Assembly (NCBI RefSeq): GCF_036323735.1
Contig: NC_086034.1
Coordinates: forward strand, 30,210,939 to 30,274,938
Direction: 5' to 3'
Length of the DNA: 64,000 nt
Source of the DNA: Rattus norvegicus
Taxonomy: Eukaryota > Chordata > Mammalia > Rodentia > Muridae
Part shown: in pieces, positions 1-12,604 of the stretch
Position numbering within the stretch: the first letter of the stretch is position 1
Layout of the letters: each line of letters begins with the position of its first letter
Position numbers and translations under genes: made by a program
The notes under the pieces: model-generated
Told to the model about the DNA's origin: nothing
Database searches by the model: none
What the model saw: only the letters and a program-made list of their open reading frames with translations

Positions 1-2115
1 TAAATGCTTTCTGTGTTAGGGTGTAGGATAATATTTCCGTTTTAGTGATTACTTTATTATTGTACTCATAAATGTTTGCTCATTGTAACTGATGTTATCT
101 TTGCATTGTTGAATTATCTAAGCATTAAAAGAGTCATGGAAGTTAGGTTGGTGACATGAGCATGGAATTCACATTGCTTTGAAGCCGTTGTACCATATTT
201 ATCATGTAAAATACTTCTACTCTCCCTCCATGTTATCTCTAACTTCCTAGCTCCAGAAATTACTCTGTTGCACAGGTCTGAAATCACACCCTTTGTATCA
301 TCTATAAGCTAGTCAGAGGACCAGATCCTAATTTAAATATGACCTATTCTACTTCCACAATCATAGGTATGTCCTTGGAATTCCCTTTAATTTGGGTTGT
401 GATCTTGTATCCAACCGTCAAACCAGGACACAGATATTTATTTATGCATTGCTTCATTTTTCTCTCTGCTTCCTCATTCTGTTCCTTTTATGTAGGTAAC
501 ACTATGACAAACAGGTAAAGAATAGTGAGTCCTTAGAACATCCAGCTAGCAATTGTAGACGGTTTCTGAAAAAAGCTCTCCCCTTCTGCTGGAATTAGGA
601 GACTCTGCTAAGCCTTTCTCAAGGAATTTTGCCTCCTCTAAATGTAGTTTTAAGATATAAGCACTTTGACCTGTATCCATAGTGAATGTAGCAACCGGCA
701 AATGGTAGACCTGTTATGCTAAAGAGAATGCTTGAGTATTTTGATCTGGATTATAGGCAGCTGTTCCAATTATATGGTGATTCACAAAACTGGAAAGGCC
801 CTGAGGAAATCCAGCCTCACAGAAAACCTTCCAGGTTCTCCTTAGCAGCAGAGATGCTCTGAAAACAACCGGGAGCTCCCAGACTGTAAACCAATACCCG
901 TAATCACAGGGAGAAAGCTAGAGCCATTTTCCCTTTAACTCTCTACCTTCTTTATCTGACACAGTAAAGTTAAAACCAGTGTTAGTTACATTGATGTCTT
1001 CATCTGTAAGGAAGGTTTGTCTCAAGGAACAAATTAAATAACAGGGAAAAAACACGCTGGAAAGGGGATGCATACCACAGATGTGTGGACAAACACAGAC
1101 ACAGCAGAAATGCAGAGGACGACCCCAGAGACTAGAAACAAGAGCAGGGGTCCCAGGAGTCCCGCAGCGCTCGGTCTACCTGGGACTCAGCCTCGCCTGC
1201 AGATGCTCAGCAGATCTAAATATTTCCTGTGTTCTGCCTTTCCCTGTGAACCAGCAATGTAAGACTGAGCACATTTTAGAGTTAATTCCTAGAAGTGGTA
1301 AAAAATAACTAAGATGACTTATTCTCCTATAAATGGAGCAGCTTCATCGCAGGACGGTTGGCTCTTTGATTCCCCTGTGATGTTCCAGGATGAGCCCCTA
1401 ACAAGCATGATGTTTCAAGAACAATAGCAGGACATTTAGTATGAGCTCTCCAGTACTTACAGTCACTCAGAGTCTAGACTTCAGATACAAAAGGTAGCAC
1501 CCGAAGTACACTTTGTACCATCAAAACGCCCAGCCTTCAGTCGCTTTGTTTGCAACCTGCTTGCACAAATATAGAAGGAAGCAGAGAGATCCTGGTACGG
1601 AGGAAGAGGCTGCCTTCCCAATAGTGAGGAAATCGCCAATAATTCACAGGGATGGAGACTTCCAAAGTTGAAAAGGTCACTCTCCCAGCTGTGACAATGG
1701 CGCACACTTGTTTCACACAGGAGCCAGGTTCAGCGTGAACTCTTATATGTTCTCCGCATAAATCATTTTGACCCGTGTTGCTCCTTGCGTTACAGTTGTT
1801 TCCTACCCTGATGTCGTCAATATTAATGACCTCGGAGGTGAAAATTCCGGTGTAATTTTAGTATTTTACTTTCGAAACAAGAGTTTTACTTTTATAAAAC
1901 CTTTTGATACAGTATGTAAATTACAAGACAGCGTGAGAGTTTTTCCCAAGCTTTATGAATGAGAGTTTAGGATTAGGTGAGTAAAACTCTTCTGAGGATA
2001 AAATGGAATTAGAAGCTCGGCAGTGATAACTAATTATTCTTAAGGTATTCTAATAGAACCGCAATTGCTTGTTAATGTAAAACTCACAAAAGTAGCACTA
2101 AAGGGCCTTAAAACA
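1..2115. other. No gene or repeat recognised
   Basis: Mostly AT-rich single-copy-looking sequence. Short frames at 1068-1308 and 1481-1705 show no family features or codon bias. The stretch 1770-2100 is repeat-free and rich in TAAT-type motifs. Confidence 0.5.
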
Positions 2116-2173
2116 GTCTGTGTGTCTGTGTGTGCCTCTGTCTCTATGTGTGTGTGTGTTGTGTGTGTGTGTG

Positions 2174-2217
<44 letters not shown>
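2116..2217. repeat. TG microsatellite
   Basis: Imperfect then pure TG tract. The ORFs at 2040-2295 are its six-frame shadows. Confidence 0.95.
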
Positions 2218-2219
<2 letters not shown>

Positions 2220-2399
2220 ATTCCTTCTGGTAAATGACTCTGTGAAATGGATTCTTTTGTCATATATCAGCAACTACAAAGGGGACATTTTCTAATTAAA
2301 AGGGATTTCTTCTTTATGTCAAGTAGCCCTTTTACATAAGTATGCCTAATGCAAAATTGGTTATCTTGACTATCAAGACAAGAATTAATTAGTCCTAGA

Positions 2400-2690
2400 G
2401 AAAATATCTTGTGTATTTTATAGATGTGTCGCCTGTCAATTAAAAAGCCTATAGCCTATGGCTTAGGCAGGAAATAGAAGACCGGGCAGGCAGAAAGAAT
2501 TCTGGGATAGAGCCAGGCACAAAAGGATCAGCCAAAGAGATGTGAGGAGACAGACACATGGTCCCTGAGCACAGGTAACTAGCCATGTGGCAGAGTGTAG
2601 ATTAAAATAAATGAGTTATCTTAGGTTATGATTTTAGTGAGAGAAGAGCCTAGCTATATGACCGAGGTATTTGTAAATGTGTTTTGTGTC
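2400..2690. repeat. Probable rodent interspersed repeat, unnamed
   Basis: The block with cctatggcttaggcaggaaatagaagacc, then gatgtgaggagacagacacatgg and acaggtaactagccatgtgg, resembles a widespread rodent repeat that I cannot name. Confidence 0.4.
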
Positions 2691-2967
2691 TGAGATTTAT
2701 GTCTGGGAACATGGGCTGGGAGGTAGAACCAGACCTAATGTCTACAGAAGTCATTTTATCTGGGAGTGGGTCTGTGCATTGTATAATAGAACATGTATGA
2801 AAGTGTATTCCAAAGCACAATTGACAAGTGCATACCATGATGTACAATGAGAGCCCGCTGCAATCACGTACTCCCTTCCAGAAATAGCTTTATTAAATAT
2901 TATCTTCTATGTTGTAGGGGTAAGACCATCAACAACAATGTTTTAAAACAGACAAAAATATTAGGCT

Positions 2968-3290
2968 TGTTTCTCTTCTCGTGCGGAGGCTGTTTGCATG
3001 TATGTGGGCACACAGGAGTGCATGAGCATTTGGAGGTCAGAGAGTGAGGTTGTGTGTCTTCCCGGATGACTCTTGTGTTACAGGGTTCTCTCTTGAACAC
3101 TGGACTTGTTGATTCAGTTGGTTAGTCTGGCTAGCCAACTTGTTCTGGGATTCTCCTGTCTCCTCCTCCCTTGCCTTCCCCAGAATAGTGATTATGGGTA
3201 GGGTGTCTCACCGAATTGGAATATGTGTTGCTTCTGAGAATCTAGACTCCGCTTTTTACATACATCAGCGAGCAGTTTCCCACTGAACCA
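2968..3290 (-). mobile_element. Possible old SINE (RSINE-like)
   Basis: gtgcatgagcatttggaggtcagagagtga and later cactgaaccatct recall an old rodent SINE on the minus strand. Too diverged to name. Confidence 0.35.
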
Positions 3291-3559
3291 TCTTCAGAGC
3301 TCTGAGGTCTTGTGCCCTTTGCTGAATTTGATGAATAGAGTTAATAATGAAGTGGTTTATATTTCAGAATCACTAGGAGCTTGTGTTTATGCTTCTCATC
3401 ATGGAGGATGTCAAATGCTTGATGTAATGGATGAGTGATTGGTTTAATTTGTTTTTGAAATAACAATATGACTTTATACACCATAAATGTGTATAGTCAT
3501 AATTTGTTAATGCATAATTAAACAAAAAGATATTCCCTTGAGTTTTTTTATTAATTTTA

Positions 3560-3735
3560 AAGTATTTGTATTTTGTACCTGCCTGACTGTATGTGCACTG
3601 TGTGTCCACTGCCTTCAAAAGCCATGAAGCACATTAGGTTCCCTGGAGCTGAGGTTACATGTAGTTGAAAAGCACCTACTGCCAGTGCTGGGAACAGGGC
3701 CTGGATCTTCTGCAAGACCATTAAATGTTCTGACC
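3560..3735 (-). mobile_element. Degenerate B3/RSINE, minus strand
   Basis: ctggagctgaggttacatg and gccagtgctgggaacagggcc are B2/B3 body blocks read on the minus strand. Confidence 0.5.
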
Positions 3736-3855
3736 TACCTCTGCAGCTTCAGAAAATATTAACCACATTATTTCTGTTAGATAAGACATTCTTCAGACTT
3801 CTACTGTAAAAATATATACATAGTGAAGGGACTGACCACAGCAAACATAGCTCTG

Positions 3856-4275
3856 TCAGGCCTTGCCATTCTCCTCCCTGCATCCCCTCTGTTTTCCTAA
3901 AAACATATTATATTACATTCCTAAACCTAGCCCCGCCAAGGTCTATTCCCTTATTTGGCCACTTCCTTCTCCTGAGGCTGACTAAGAAGGTCTAGCTATC
4001 AAAGTATTGAACTCCGGCAATCAGAAGCCCCTGTGGCTCCCCTAATTAGCATGCCCAATTAAAATTAAATACCTCGCCCTAACATGGGCTTTCCATTTTG
4101 ACCTTCCTAAGGGCCACATCTATCTCGTTTCTATCCAGAGGCAATCCTTTGTCCTCCAGGGACAAATTTCTTCTCCCTTGTCCTCTATCTCCTGTGTTTG
4201 TCAATCATTCCATGCCCTTTGTCCTTCTGGGGCAAATAAATCTGATTTGTGCTGAGGACTTGATCTTAGGATGTC
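3856..4275 (+). mobile_element. Probable endogenous-retrovirus LTR, plus strand
   Basis: Begins tgtcaggcc and includes a late gcaaataaatctg polyadenylation signal (about 4233) and a gcatgcccaattaaaattaa block that I recall from a rodent LTR family. No retroviral genes adjoin it, so it is a solo LTR if correct. The name is uncertain. Confidence 0.5.
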
Positions 4276-4519
4276 TGTGTTAATACTAATCTCTTCGCAT
4301 AGGTTATGTACAATTTGGACCAAATACTTCATTTTTTTGAGTATTCTCTGTCATTGTTTCAAAATATTTTCTGATCTAGAAAGTTCGGGAGTTTGCTCCA
4401 TGAACATCATTGAAATGCCACATTTTATGTTTATGTTTTTAAAAAGTTTATTTTATCTTATGTCTTCTGTCTGCATGCTGTGTAACAGTTTCCTCTCAGA
4501 TTGAAATATTTCATCCTGA

Positions 4520-4890
4520 AAGAAATTCCTTAAGCAGGAAGGCCAATAACTCAAAGTAGCTTCAGAAAATCCCTGAAACTGATCAGATTCACTAGGCCCC
4601 TCCCTTCCAGACACGGAGGAGCCAAGCAGGCTGCCTAGAGGCAGTTTAGGTAAACAGAGACACCTGGTTAAAACACTCCTGGCGAACTGCCTGCAGGGTT
4701 TGCAGTGCGCTCCAGTTCTCTGTTTTGTGAGCTGTCACCCATGCAGGTATCAGCTCTGATGATATATCTGTCATCTCTGATCCTAAGTAACTTCTCACCC
4801 ATACTCCTGTAGTAACCTCAATTGTTGCTTGTGAGCCTGACCAAGGCCCTTCGGGGCAGGGGTAAGAAGGCACAGAGTCAATTACACAGA
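4520..4890 (+). mobile_element. Probable rodent LTR, second family
   Basis: gaaactgatcagattcactagg and gcagtgcgctccagttctctg recall a rodent RMER/RLTR-type LTR. It lies just downstream of the previous LTR but is not related to it. No coding region. Confidence 0.45.
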
Positions 4891-5135
4891 CTCTAGGAGT
4901 CAGACTTGTTTATTGCAGGAACTGGGTAAACCTTTCTAACCCCCGGCCAGCATCCCATTGGCTCTCGAGCCAGATGTGACAATGTCCTTTTTTCTGTGCC
5001 TCTCTCCATCTCCTGATCCAGCCTCAGCAGTCTCTAGCCATGCTGGCAGATTCTAGGTTGGCTCAGGGAGGAAGTATCAGTGGCACATATGCTAGCATTG
5101 TGGCTGAGCCTGCTCGATTAAGTTGCTTTTACAGT

Positions 5136-5461
5136 TGTCTTAGTTAGGGTTTTACTGCTGTGAACAGACACCATGACAAAGGCAAGTCTTATAAAACGCA
5201 ACATTTAATTGGGGCTGGCTTACAGGTACAGAGGTTCAGTTCACCATCATCAAGGCGGGAGCAGAGCAGCATCTAGGCAGGCATGATGCAGGCAGAACTG
5301 AGAATTCTACATCTTCATCTGAAAGTTGCCAGTGGAAGACTGATTTCCAGAGAGTTGAGGTAAGGGTCTTAGAGCTCACACCCACAGTGACACACCTACT
5401 CCCACAGTCAACTCCTCCTCATTGTGCCACTCCCTGAGCCAAGCACATACAAACCATCACA
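5136..5461 (-). mobile_element. MaLR-type solo LTR, minus strand
   Basis: Starts tg and ends ca. It is the reverse-complement counterpart of the LTR at 45170-45488, sharing the ccctaactaagaca end and the atggtttgtatatg start. ERVL-MaLR LTRs are common in rodents. No internal region is present. Confidence 0.7.
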
Positions 5462-5594
5462 ACACCCAATAGAACTCATTGGCTCACCAAGTTGGCCTTT
5501 GGTGGTATTTTTTCTTTGGTATATCTTGAGTTCTTTATCTGGGGTAATTAGATATGTACATTATTTTGCCCCAGGAAAATGGTCTATAAGGTTG

Positions 5595-5770
5595 CATATG
5601 TATTTGCGCAACATGTGTGTAGCTGGTACCCATGGAGAACAGAGAAAAAGGCAATGGATGTTATGCATTTGGAGCTGCCTATGGTTGCGTGCTGTACCGT
5701 GGGTGCTGGGAACCGAACCCATACTCTTGGAAAGTACAGGAAATGATTTTTATCATCTGTCATCTGTAGC
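5595..5770 (-). mobile_element. Degenerate B3/RSINE, minus strand
   Basis: The text ggtgctgggaaccgaaccc, preceded by ggagctgcctatgg, matches the same SINE group on the minus strand. Confidence 0.5.
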
Positions 5771-5854
5771 CTCATGCTTGCCATTGGATATCTTCTGAAT
5801 TCGACTTCATTTTTAGCCTTTATTCATATTCTCACTAGAGTAGGAGGGAAAACG

Positions 5855-6060
5855 GTAAACTTGTGTATATGCGCATGTGCAGGTCCACACGGCTGGTTGT
5901 ATGCTCATTTGGAGGACAAAGCCAGCCTCAGGTACTGTTCAAAGAATATCTACCTTCTGCTTTGATGAGTTCTTATTGGCCTGAAGCTACTGGGATAGCC
6001 TAAGTCATCTGTCTACATTCCCAGTGCTGGGCTTAGGACTTCATGTTACCACACTCAGCT
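5855..6060 (-). mobile_element. Possible old SINE fragments
   Basis: gctcatttggaggacaaagcc and cccagtgctgggctta are SINE-like blocks on the minus strand. Family uncertain. Confidence 0.35.
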
Positions 6061-6372
6061 TTTTCTTGTAGTTTCATGGGGATCTCAAGGTTTCATGCTT
6101 GCAGGATAAGCCAACCCCATCCTCACGTGGACTTTAAAGGCCTTTAAACAGTATAAGTGAGTGATTCAAAGGTGTTTGCTGTTGCTGTTCTTCTGTCTTT
6201 CTTGTTATTTTTAACTTAAATGACTTTCAGAAATAGGAATGGGTTAAAAATTATGCCCAATCCTGAAAGTATCCGGTGATCATAAGGTAGCTGTATTGTT
6301 ATCATTACAATTCTTTGATTTCATTGTTTCCTGCGGTCTCTTTTCATTCACATGTAGCTATTGCAAACTTTA

Positions 6373-6373
6373 A

Positions 6374-6422
<49 letters not shown>

Positions 6423-6432
6423 GTATATATAA
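6373..6432. repeat. TG/TA compound microsatellite
   Basis: TG repeats (6373-6394) run into TA repeats (to 6432). Confidence 0.95.
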
Positions 6433-7310
6433 GAAATTGAAAGATTTATCAGACCTTTCAGCACACACCTCTAATTTTAAACAGTATGGGACAAACTTAC
6501 AAAGTCAGGGAGAGGGAATTGTGAAGAAAAATATGATTGATTGTCTTATCATGGTCAGTACTTTTCAGTTGAAATAAATACTTAGATTAATAGATTATAT
6601 CACCTATTCTGCCTTTTTGCTCCATCTCCTTTCTCCAACGGATCTATTCAGTTGATTTTGTTCTAAGAAAAATTTGCTCATGTCATTGGAAGCAAGCTTG
6701 CTTGACTATAAGTACTAGAAGGAATAAATCAAACTACTGATTACATAGCATCCAAACCTAATCTAACAGAGGGTGTTGTTTTGCTGCTTTTGTTTGCCCC
6801 AAGTTGATTTGTGGGGATGAGCCAAATAGAAACTATATTTAGTATTAATAAAATCAAGTATTTATTTGGAAAGTGGCGACAAATGGAAGATTCCTAGAGC
6901 ATTGTATTTCAAATGACTATACCATCACACCAAGGAATACTGTCCCATGCTGGGATCAGTAAGACTAGGTCCTCACCATCTGTACCTTCTGAGCTTGAGT
7001 TTAAATCTCAATGGGAGACCACTTAAGACACTGAGAAAGGGACAGGTAGTTTCTACTATCTTATGTCAAAGCAATATGGATGTTTGAATAATCTGGTTTA
7101 TAAAAAGAACTAGTGTATTCTAGATATATACAGACCAAATGCTATCCCGTATTTTTACCTAATGGCTTCTGGGTGGGTAAGTGAAACATTCACAATATAA
7201 GTTGAAGTTGCAGTAGTACACTAGATATTGGTGTTTTATGCTAAAATAGACTAACACAATACAACTAGAAGAACTGTTGCACTAAGTATGCAGGAAATTA
7301 GGGCATTTCT
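6433..7310. other. Nothing recognised
   Basis: AT-rich sequence between two microsatellites. No long frames and no repeat I can name. Confidence 0.5.
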
Positions 7311-7481
7311 ATGTCACCTGTCTGTCTATCATTATATATTATTATCTATTATTTGTCTATCTTATCTATTTTTCTACCTATCATCTATATCTATCTATGT
7401 ATTTGTCTGTCTGTCTGGCTAGCTATCTTCTCTACCATATCTACTATATCTATCTATCATCCATCTCTGTATATCTATATC

Positions 7482-7539
<58 letters not shown>

Positions 7540-7725
7540 GTATGTATCTATCATCAATCAATCATCTATCAATCATCTATCTATAATCTATTTATCTATC
7601 AATCATCTATTATCTATCTATCTATACATCTATTATCTATCATTTATCTACCATCTATCTGTCTGTCTATAACCTATCACTTATCTATCAATCATCTGTC
7701 ATCTGTCATCACTATAATGTACCTG
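7311..7725. repeat. Long TCTA tetranucleotide array (about 415 bp)
   Basis: Interrupted TCTA/TCTG repeats, with a pure core of about 14 units at 7486-7540. The YLSIYLSIY-type frames here are repeat artefacts. Confidence 0.95.
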
Positions 7726-8099
7726 CCCTCAATCTATTTATTATCTTACCTATGCCCACACCATTTTTCTCTAACTCTCTTTCTGTCTCTCCCATGAGTG
7801 TATAAGATTGTTTGCATCATGGCTTTTATGTTTCTCTAATTTCTTCAGGTTTTCTGCAGTGGAAGCATTTCCCTCTCAAAGCAACAACAAAAACAGAAAC
7901 AAATGAAACAAACACCAAAACCACTTCAATAGAAAATGTGTTTACAGAAAGTATAATTTTCTCCCTCAAAGTAATAATTATATCCTGTCTCCCTCTTCAC
8001 CATTACATATTTGTCCAAGTCCATTCTGCAAGTCACGATTCCATCGTGAACAAGATGATTATGTCCCGACAAACATACTAGCATGCTTGAGATTTGTTT

Positions 8100-8205
8100 G
8101 CTTATTTATTCTGAGGCAAATTTTTATTACATAGCCCAGGTTGACCTGAAATTCACAACTTTCTTGGTCTCTTACATGCTGATGACAAGTGTGAGCCCCC
8201 GAGTA
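8100..8205 (-). mobile_element. Old B1/proto-B1 SINE
   Basis: The text attacatagcccaggttgacctgaaattc resembles B1 read on the minus strand, with heavy divergence. Confidence 0.5.
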
Positions 8206-8579
8206 GAGTAGAACATGGAAGATTTTTCAGAGAAAATGTTTACTGGCCACACAGTTTAGTCCCTAGCTTGGTCCTTTACACAGAGTCCTAAAAGAAGCCT
8301 CTGATCTTCCCTTCTTCTGGAAACCTTAAGTTAAGCAGCCTTGTCTGTTTGGGATATTAATACTTTGTTCAAAGCACCCCTCGATTTCCTTTCTTACTAA
8401 CTTTCAAGGCCCCCTACAGTCTCTCTATCTGAATATCAAATTGGCATTCTAACACTGTTAAAGGCCTAGGCAATTATTTTCCACACGAAGACTTACTAGA
8501 TGTCAAGAATGGTGAGGAATATCTCCCTTCTCAGAATTTTGTAATTTCCTTGCAGCACTCAGTTTACTGCAAGTATACT

Positions 8580-8583
<4 letters not shown>

Positions 8584-8626
<43 letters not shown>
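8584..8626. repeat. TG microsatellite
   Basis: Pure TG repeat of about 21 units. Confidence 0.95.
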
Positions 8627-8629
<3 letters not shown>

Positions 8630-9396
8630 TGTATTCAGTTATGTTAAGGAAAGAGTTAAACCATTCAGATTGCCACCTTTTCCATATTATTTTGTTGATT
8701 GCATTTAGTTATTTACTTTTTTGTTGGTATTATATACATATTTGTATGTAGTTCTTTACATTTTTTGATGAGATACAAATACCTGAACTTTATAACTTAA
8801 TGGAAAGAAGATATCGTTTTACTGATGCCGTCTGGTATTTTCTTCAGTCATCACAGGAAGATAGGATGGACTGACTCTGTCTGACTACAGGAGCATGAAG
8901 TTCACATTGTGGCAGACAGGAATGTGAGGAGTGTGTATCCTTTAAAGTGACCTACTTTTATTATATTCTAAATAATATCACTAGCTAGAGAACAAATATT
9001 CAGCATATCTTATATTGAAAACACAACACTCCTTGATACAAATTATTACTCAATAAAATTATTTGAGTATATCTGCAAGAATTAAACACAATACAGGAAC
9101 AAAATGCATAAAAAGAAATACAGCTTTTCTTGGCTTGATTTTCACTCTAATGTCCACTTAACACCTTTATGTTTTTACCACAATCCTATGACTTTGTGTG
9201 AAGAAATAGGTGTCTAAAGATGAAATGGTATACATTTGGACATGTGCCTATAGACCACTGCTTTCCAAACTTGTGGGATTTATGGAACTTCAATTTCTTT
9301 ATCTGCAAAATGAAAAGTTCACATTGTGTAGTCTAGAAGACTGTAGTTCCAACTTATGAAGTCTCAAACACAAGATGCTTTTAAAAGTATTCTCTG

Positions 9397-9427
9397 CGGT
9401 CCCCAGCTCCAAAAAAAAGAACCAAAA
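9397..9427 (+). mobile_element. Severely 5'-truncated ID SINE (31 bp) with TSD
   Basis: Only the 3' end of an ID element was inserted: cggtccccagctcc followed by the A-rich tail aaaaaaaagaaccaaaa. The 14-bp repeat aaaagtattctctg stands on both sides (9383-9396 and 9428-9441). The site before insertion reads TTTT/AAAA, the classic L1 endonuclease target. The tail form is typical of rat ID elements, which are BC1-derived and mobilised by L1 in trans. Confidence 0.88.
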
Positions 9428-9441
9428 AAAAGTATTCTCTG

Positions 9442-12400
9442 GATTATTTACTTACAGATAACTTATAAGACTTGCGTTTTTATTCCTTATTTAAGGATTG
9501 TGTTATACAACATGGCCTTTAAAATTTGGATGGTTGGACAATACTCAACTTATCTCGTCTTCATTTTGGTGATCTGGGATGAAAGCTGTACCTCTTTTAG
9601 ATGATAAGAACAGTTTCCATTGTTGGAAAATATGGAGATTTGGGGAGGGTCCAGTTTTTGATAAGAAATGCATGTATATCAGCCTCACTATAGCAGTCTT
9701 CATTTTTATGGCACATTCAGTAATCTTGATCAAAGGTCTGTTATTCTTGGTTGATGACATTGGGAAAGGTTAAGCGAAATATCCATATATAAGCCATTCA
9801 TAGGCTTAAGGTGAAGGCCCTTCTGAGTATCACTGTGGAATTTTATGCTATACTATTAAATATGACTCTGAATAAGGAGCCATTCCTGAATCTAGCATAT
9901 CCACGTTGTATACATGTCTATTGCAATAATCGGGAACATACTAAGAGAGCCGACTGACTTCCACAGACACGTAAGTTCTTTAATTTAGTAATGTCATGAA
10001 AGCCCAGTAATAGTCATGCAAGAGATTTGGATATGCCACAGAGAATCATTGAAGGTAGTCTGTTCAGTGAAAAGGTAAAAGGTTCTGACTTAGCAAAGAA
10101 AAGGAACAGATTCCTCCTGTACTAACAAGAACAAATAGAACAAACAAACATAGTGTATGCAGTTCGTCTGTCTTCCCAAATAACTCTAACTTGATAATAA
10201 GCTAGCCAGAATAACAGACAAAGAACAATACTATACAGCCATAAGAAGATGCTTCCTCATTTGTGAGAATACAGATGAACTTAATAACTCTTCTGTTGTG
10301 AGAAAAATCCAGGCTTGGAATGAAGTACTGCATAGTGTTACTTGTACGCAGAACACAAAATGAAGCTGATCTTGTAAAAGTTGATAGTAGAATAGTGAAC
10401 ACGAGAGGCTGGGGGAGGACAAAGTACAGAAGAGCAGAATCAGTGTGTATTGAATTTCAGTTAATGAGGGGTAAGAAGTTCGAGCATGAGAGCAGAATGC
10501 TCACTTATGTGGCGCTTGCTAGACAAGCCTGAGGTCTTCAGCTTGGATCGCCACCATTCACTTAAAAAGCCAGTATTGTCCATGTCCTGAATTGCAAGGG
10601 CTGAGAGACATAGATCAGAAGAACTCTTGGGGCCTGCAGTTCCTCCAGTCTAGTCAGTCTGGGAGCTCCCGGCTCAGTGAGAATTCCGTTACCAAACAAT
10701 AACACAGACAGTGATAGAGGAAGAATCTCTGGTGTGCACATGTACACATATATACACTTTGCTATTATACAATTGATTACCACTACAGTCAGCAATAATT
10801 TATTGCATATTTTATTTATTTAATAATAATAACATTTAATAATAAAGATTAATGGTAGTAATGTAGTCTGTAATAATTTATTACATATTTCAAATGGTAG
10901 AATGATTCTGAATATTTTCGCCAGAATGGAAATAATGAGTGTAAGAGGAGATATTATGTTTTATCTATTCTAAACATTACACGATGCATATATATTTAAA
11001 AATCACAAGGATCTGTAAGAGTATCTATACATTTTATATTTCCATGTATCATTTAAAACAAATTTAATCTAAATTAAAAGGCATAGTGTATGTCAAGCTG
11101 TGTACTAATATCATTATCCCCATTGTTCAAAAGCTTTTTTGTTTTACTTTTTGTAATTTTAAGATTATAATATAATTACAAGTTTAGCTTCTCTTTCCTC
11201 TCTCCATGCCCTCCCATAGACCCTTCCTTGCTCTCTTCCAAATTCATGACTTTATTTTCATTGTTATTGCATACATGCATGTATATGTATATGTCTAAAT
11301 ATAGGCTGTTAGTTCTGTATAATGTTACTCGTATGTATGTTTTAAAGGCCGACCAATTAGAAAAGCTTTTAAATTACTTCATGATATTAAAAAAGGAACA
11401 AAAGGTTCTTTTGTGAGTCTTACACTTCCTGAGCGGAGTAAAACTAATAATGAAGGTGAAGAAATGTGATATGTAGATTATTTCATCCTGTCGGGGGAGA
11501 ACTGTATCCGCTCCATCTAGACACGGCATATCGTTGAAGAGACTCAGTAGTAGAGTAGCAGGGAACTGTGGGAGGTAATAATCCACTGTTATCTTTGAGA
11601 TAAAGCCCTTCCATTCTGATTGAAGGGCACATCAATCCATGTTTATACAGATGTAAACCTTCTGTCCGGCTCATGATCCCATCACGATTCATTTCAATCA
11701 TGCCCTCCACTGCGAGTGTGATTGTATTTGAGAACAGGTGGGAGCTTTATTCACTCAGAGAGCAATTAGTTAAACAGCATGAAGATATCCAGGGTGCTAG
11801 GGCTGGCAGAGAGCGACCAAGAAAGCACAAACAACAAATCTGTCACGAGGTATACGAGCAAAAGCAATGGTCTTTCAGATCTTGAAGAAAAATTATAAGA
11901 CTCCTTGTTGTTTATGTGTGACTTGAGCAAAACCCATCTGAGCACCTAGCAGCAAGCAATTGTGTTATTTTGGGTAATAGTGTTGCATTTTCCCATTATT
12001 AGATCTCAATGATATTTTGATCTGGGATATACCACTGAAACTCATTACAAAGAGCGATGACCCTTAATTGACAAGATTAGGCATTAAATTTTTGCAAAAT
12101 CCTGACAGAACAGCTCGCAACCCGGTGGCGATGCTCTCTGGATTACCAGAACCATTACTTACGTGCACATGTACCTGAGTAGCTGACTTTTGCTACTCAG
12201 ACTTGCTAGTTATCCTATAGGCAAGTACAGACTGTGTTCCTAAGAAAGTAGGGATAAAGTTAGTTATGGAAAGAAGGTACTGGTTGATGAGAAGGTATAG
12301 ACTTAAAGAAATTGGAATAATGGTCATTATGAACAGATGAAGGAGGCTGAAGCTGCAGACAGGAAGACAGAAAGTCAGGTTGTTTTCCTTTCTCAGTAAA

Positions 12401-12545
12401 GATGGGATCTGCTGATGATGTAAAAATACCCCTTTATAATAGCCCTCAGTTAGGCTGAGTTACGGTTTGTAAGATTTGAAAAAGGGTTGACATTTTGTAT
12501 TCTGATGAAATTTCCAAGAAGCCCAAAGTTGAGCTGAAGAAAGGC
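9442..12545. other. Mostly unassigned sequence
   Basis: Contains the Lx remnant (11120-11370) and a short local duplication (aataatttattgcatatttt at about 10792 and a near copy at about 10871). The stretch 12000-12170 is repeat-free with some CpGs. No exon is supported. Confidence 0.5.
11120..11370 (-). mobile_element. Lx-type L1 3'UTR remnant
   Basis: The text cttctctttcctctctcc, ccttgctctcttccaaattcatg and tgtataatgttactcgtatgtatg resembles a common rodent L1 (Lx) 3'UTR read on the minus strand. The 410-bp transduced block at 50.6 kb is from the same family. Identification is from memory of the family. Confidence 0.45.
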
Positions 12546-12563
12546 TATTTATTATTATTATTA

Positions 12564-12602
<39 letters not shown>
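12546..12602. repeat. TTA microsatellite
   Basis: TTA units with one G interruption. Confidence 0.95.

Positions 12603-12604
<2 letters not shown>

Larger units (their letters stand above)
7726..9382. other. Mostly unassigned AT-rich sequence
   Basis: Apart from the proto-B1 (8100-8205) and TG repeat (8584-8626) I see nothing identifiable. The 89-codon frame at 7812 looks like chance. Confidence 0.5.

Noticed and set aside
3856..4890. Possible intact endogenous retrovirus
   Set aside because: The two LTR-like segments are unrelated to each other and no gag, pol or env sequence lies between or beside them.
7311..7672. Two 91-codon frames of YLSI-type repeats
   Set aside because: Translation of the TCTA microsatellite.
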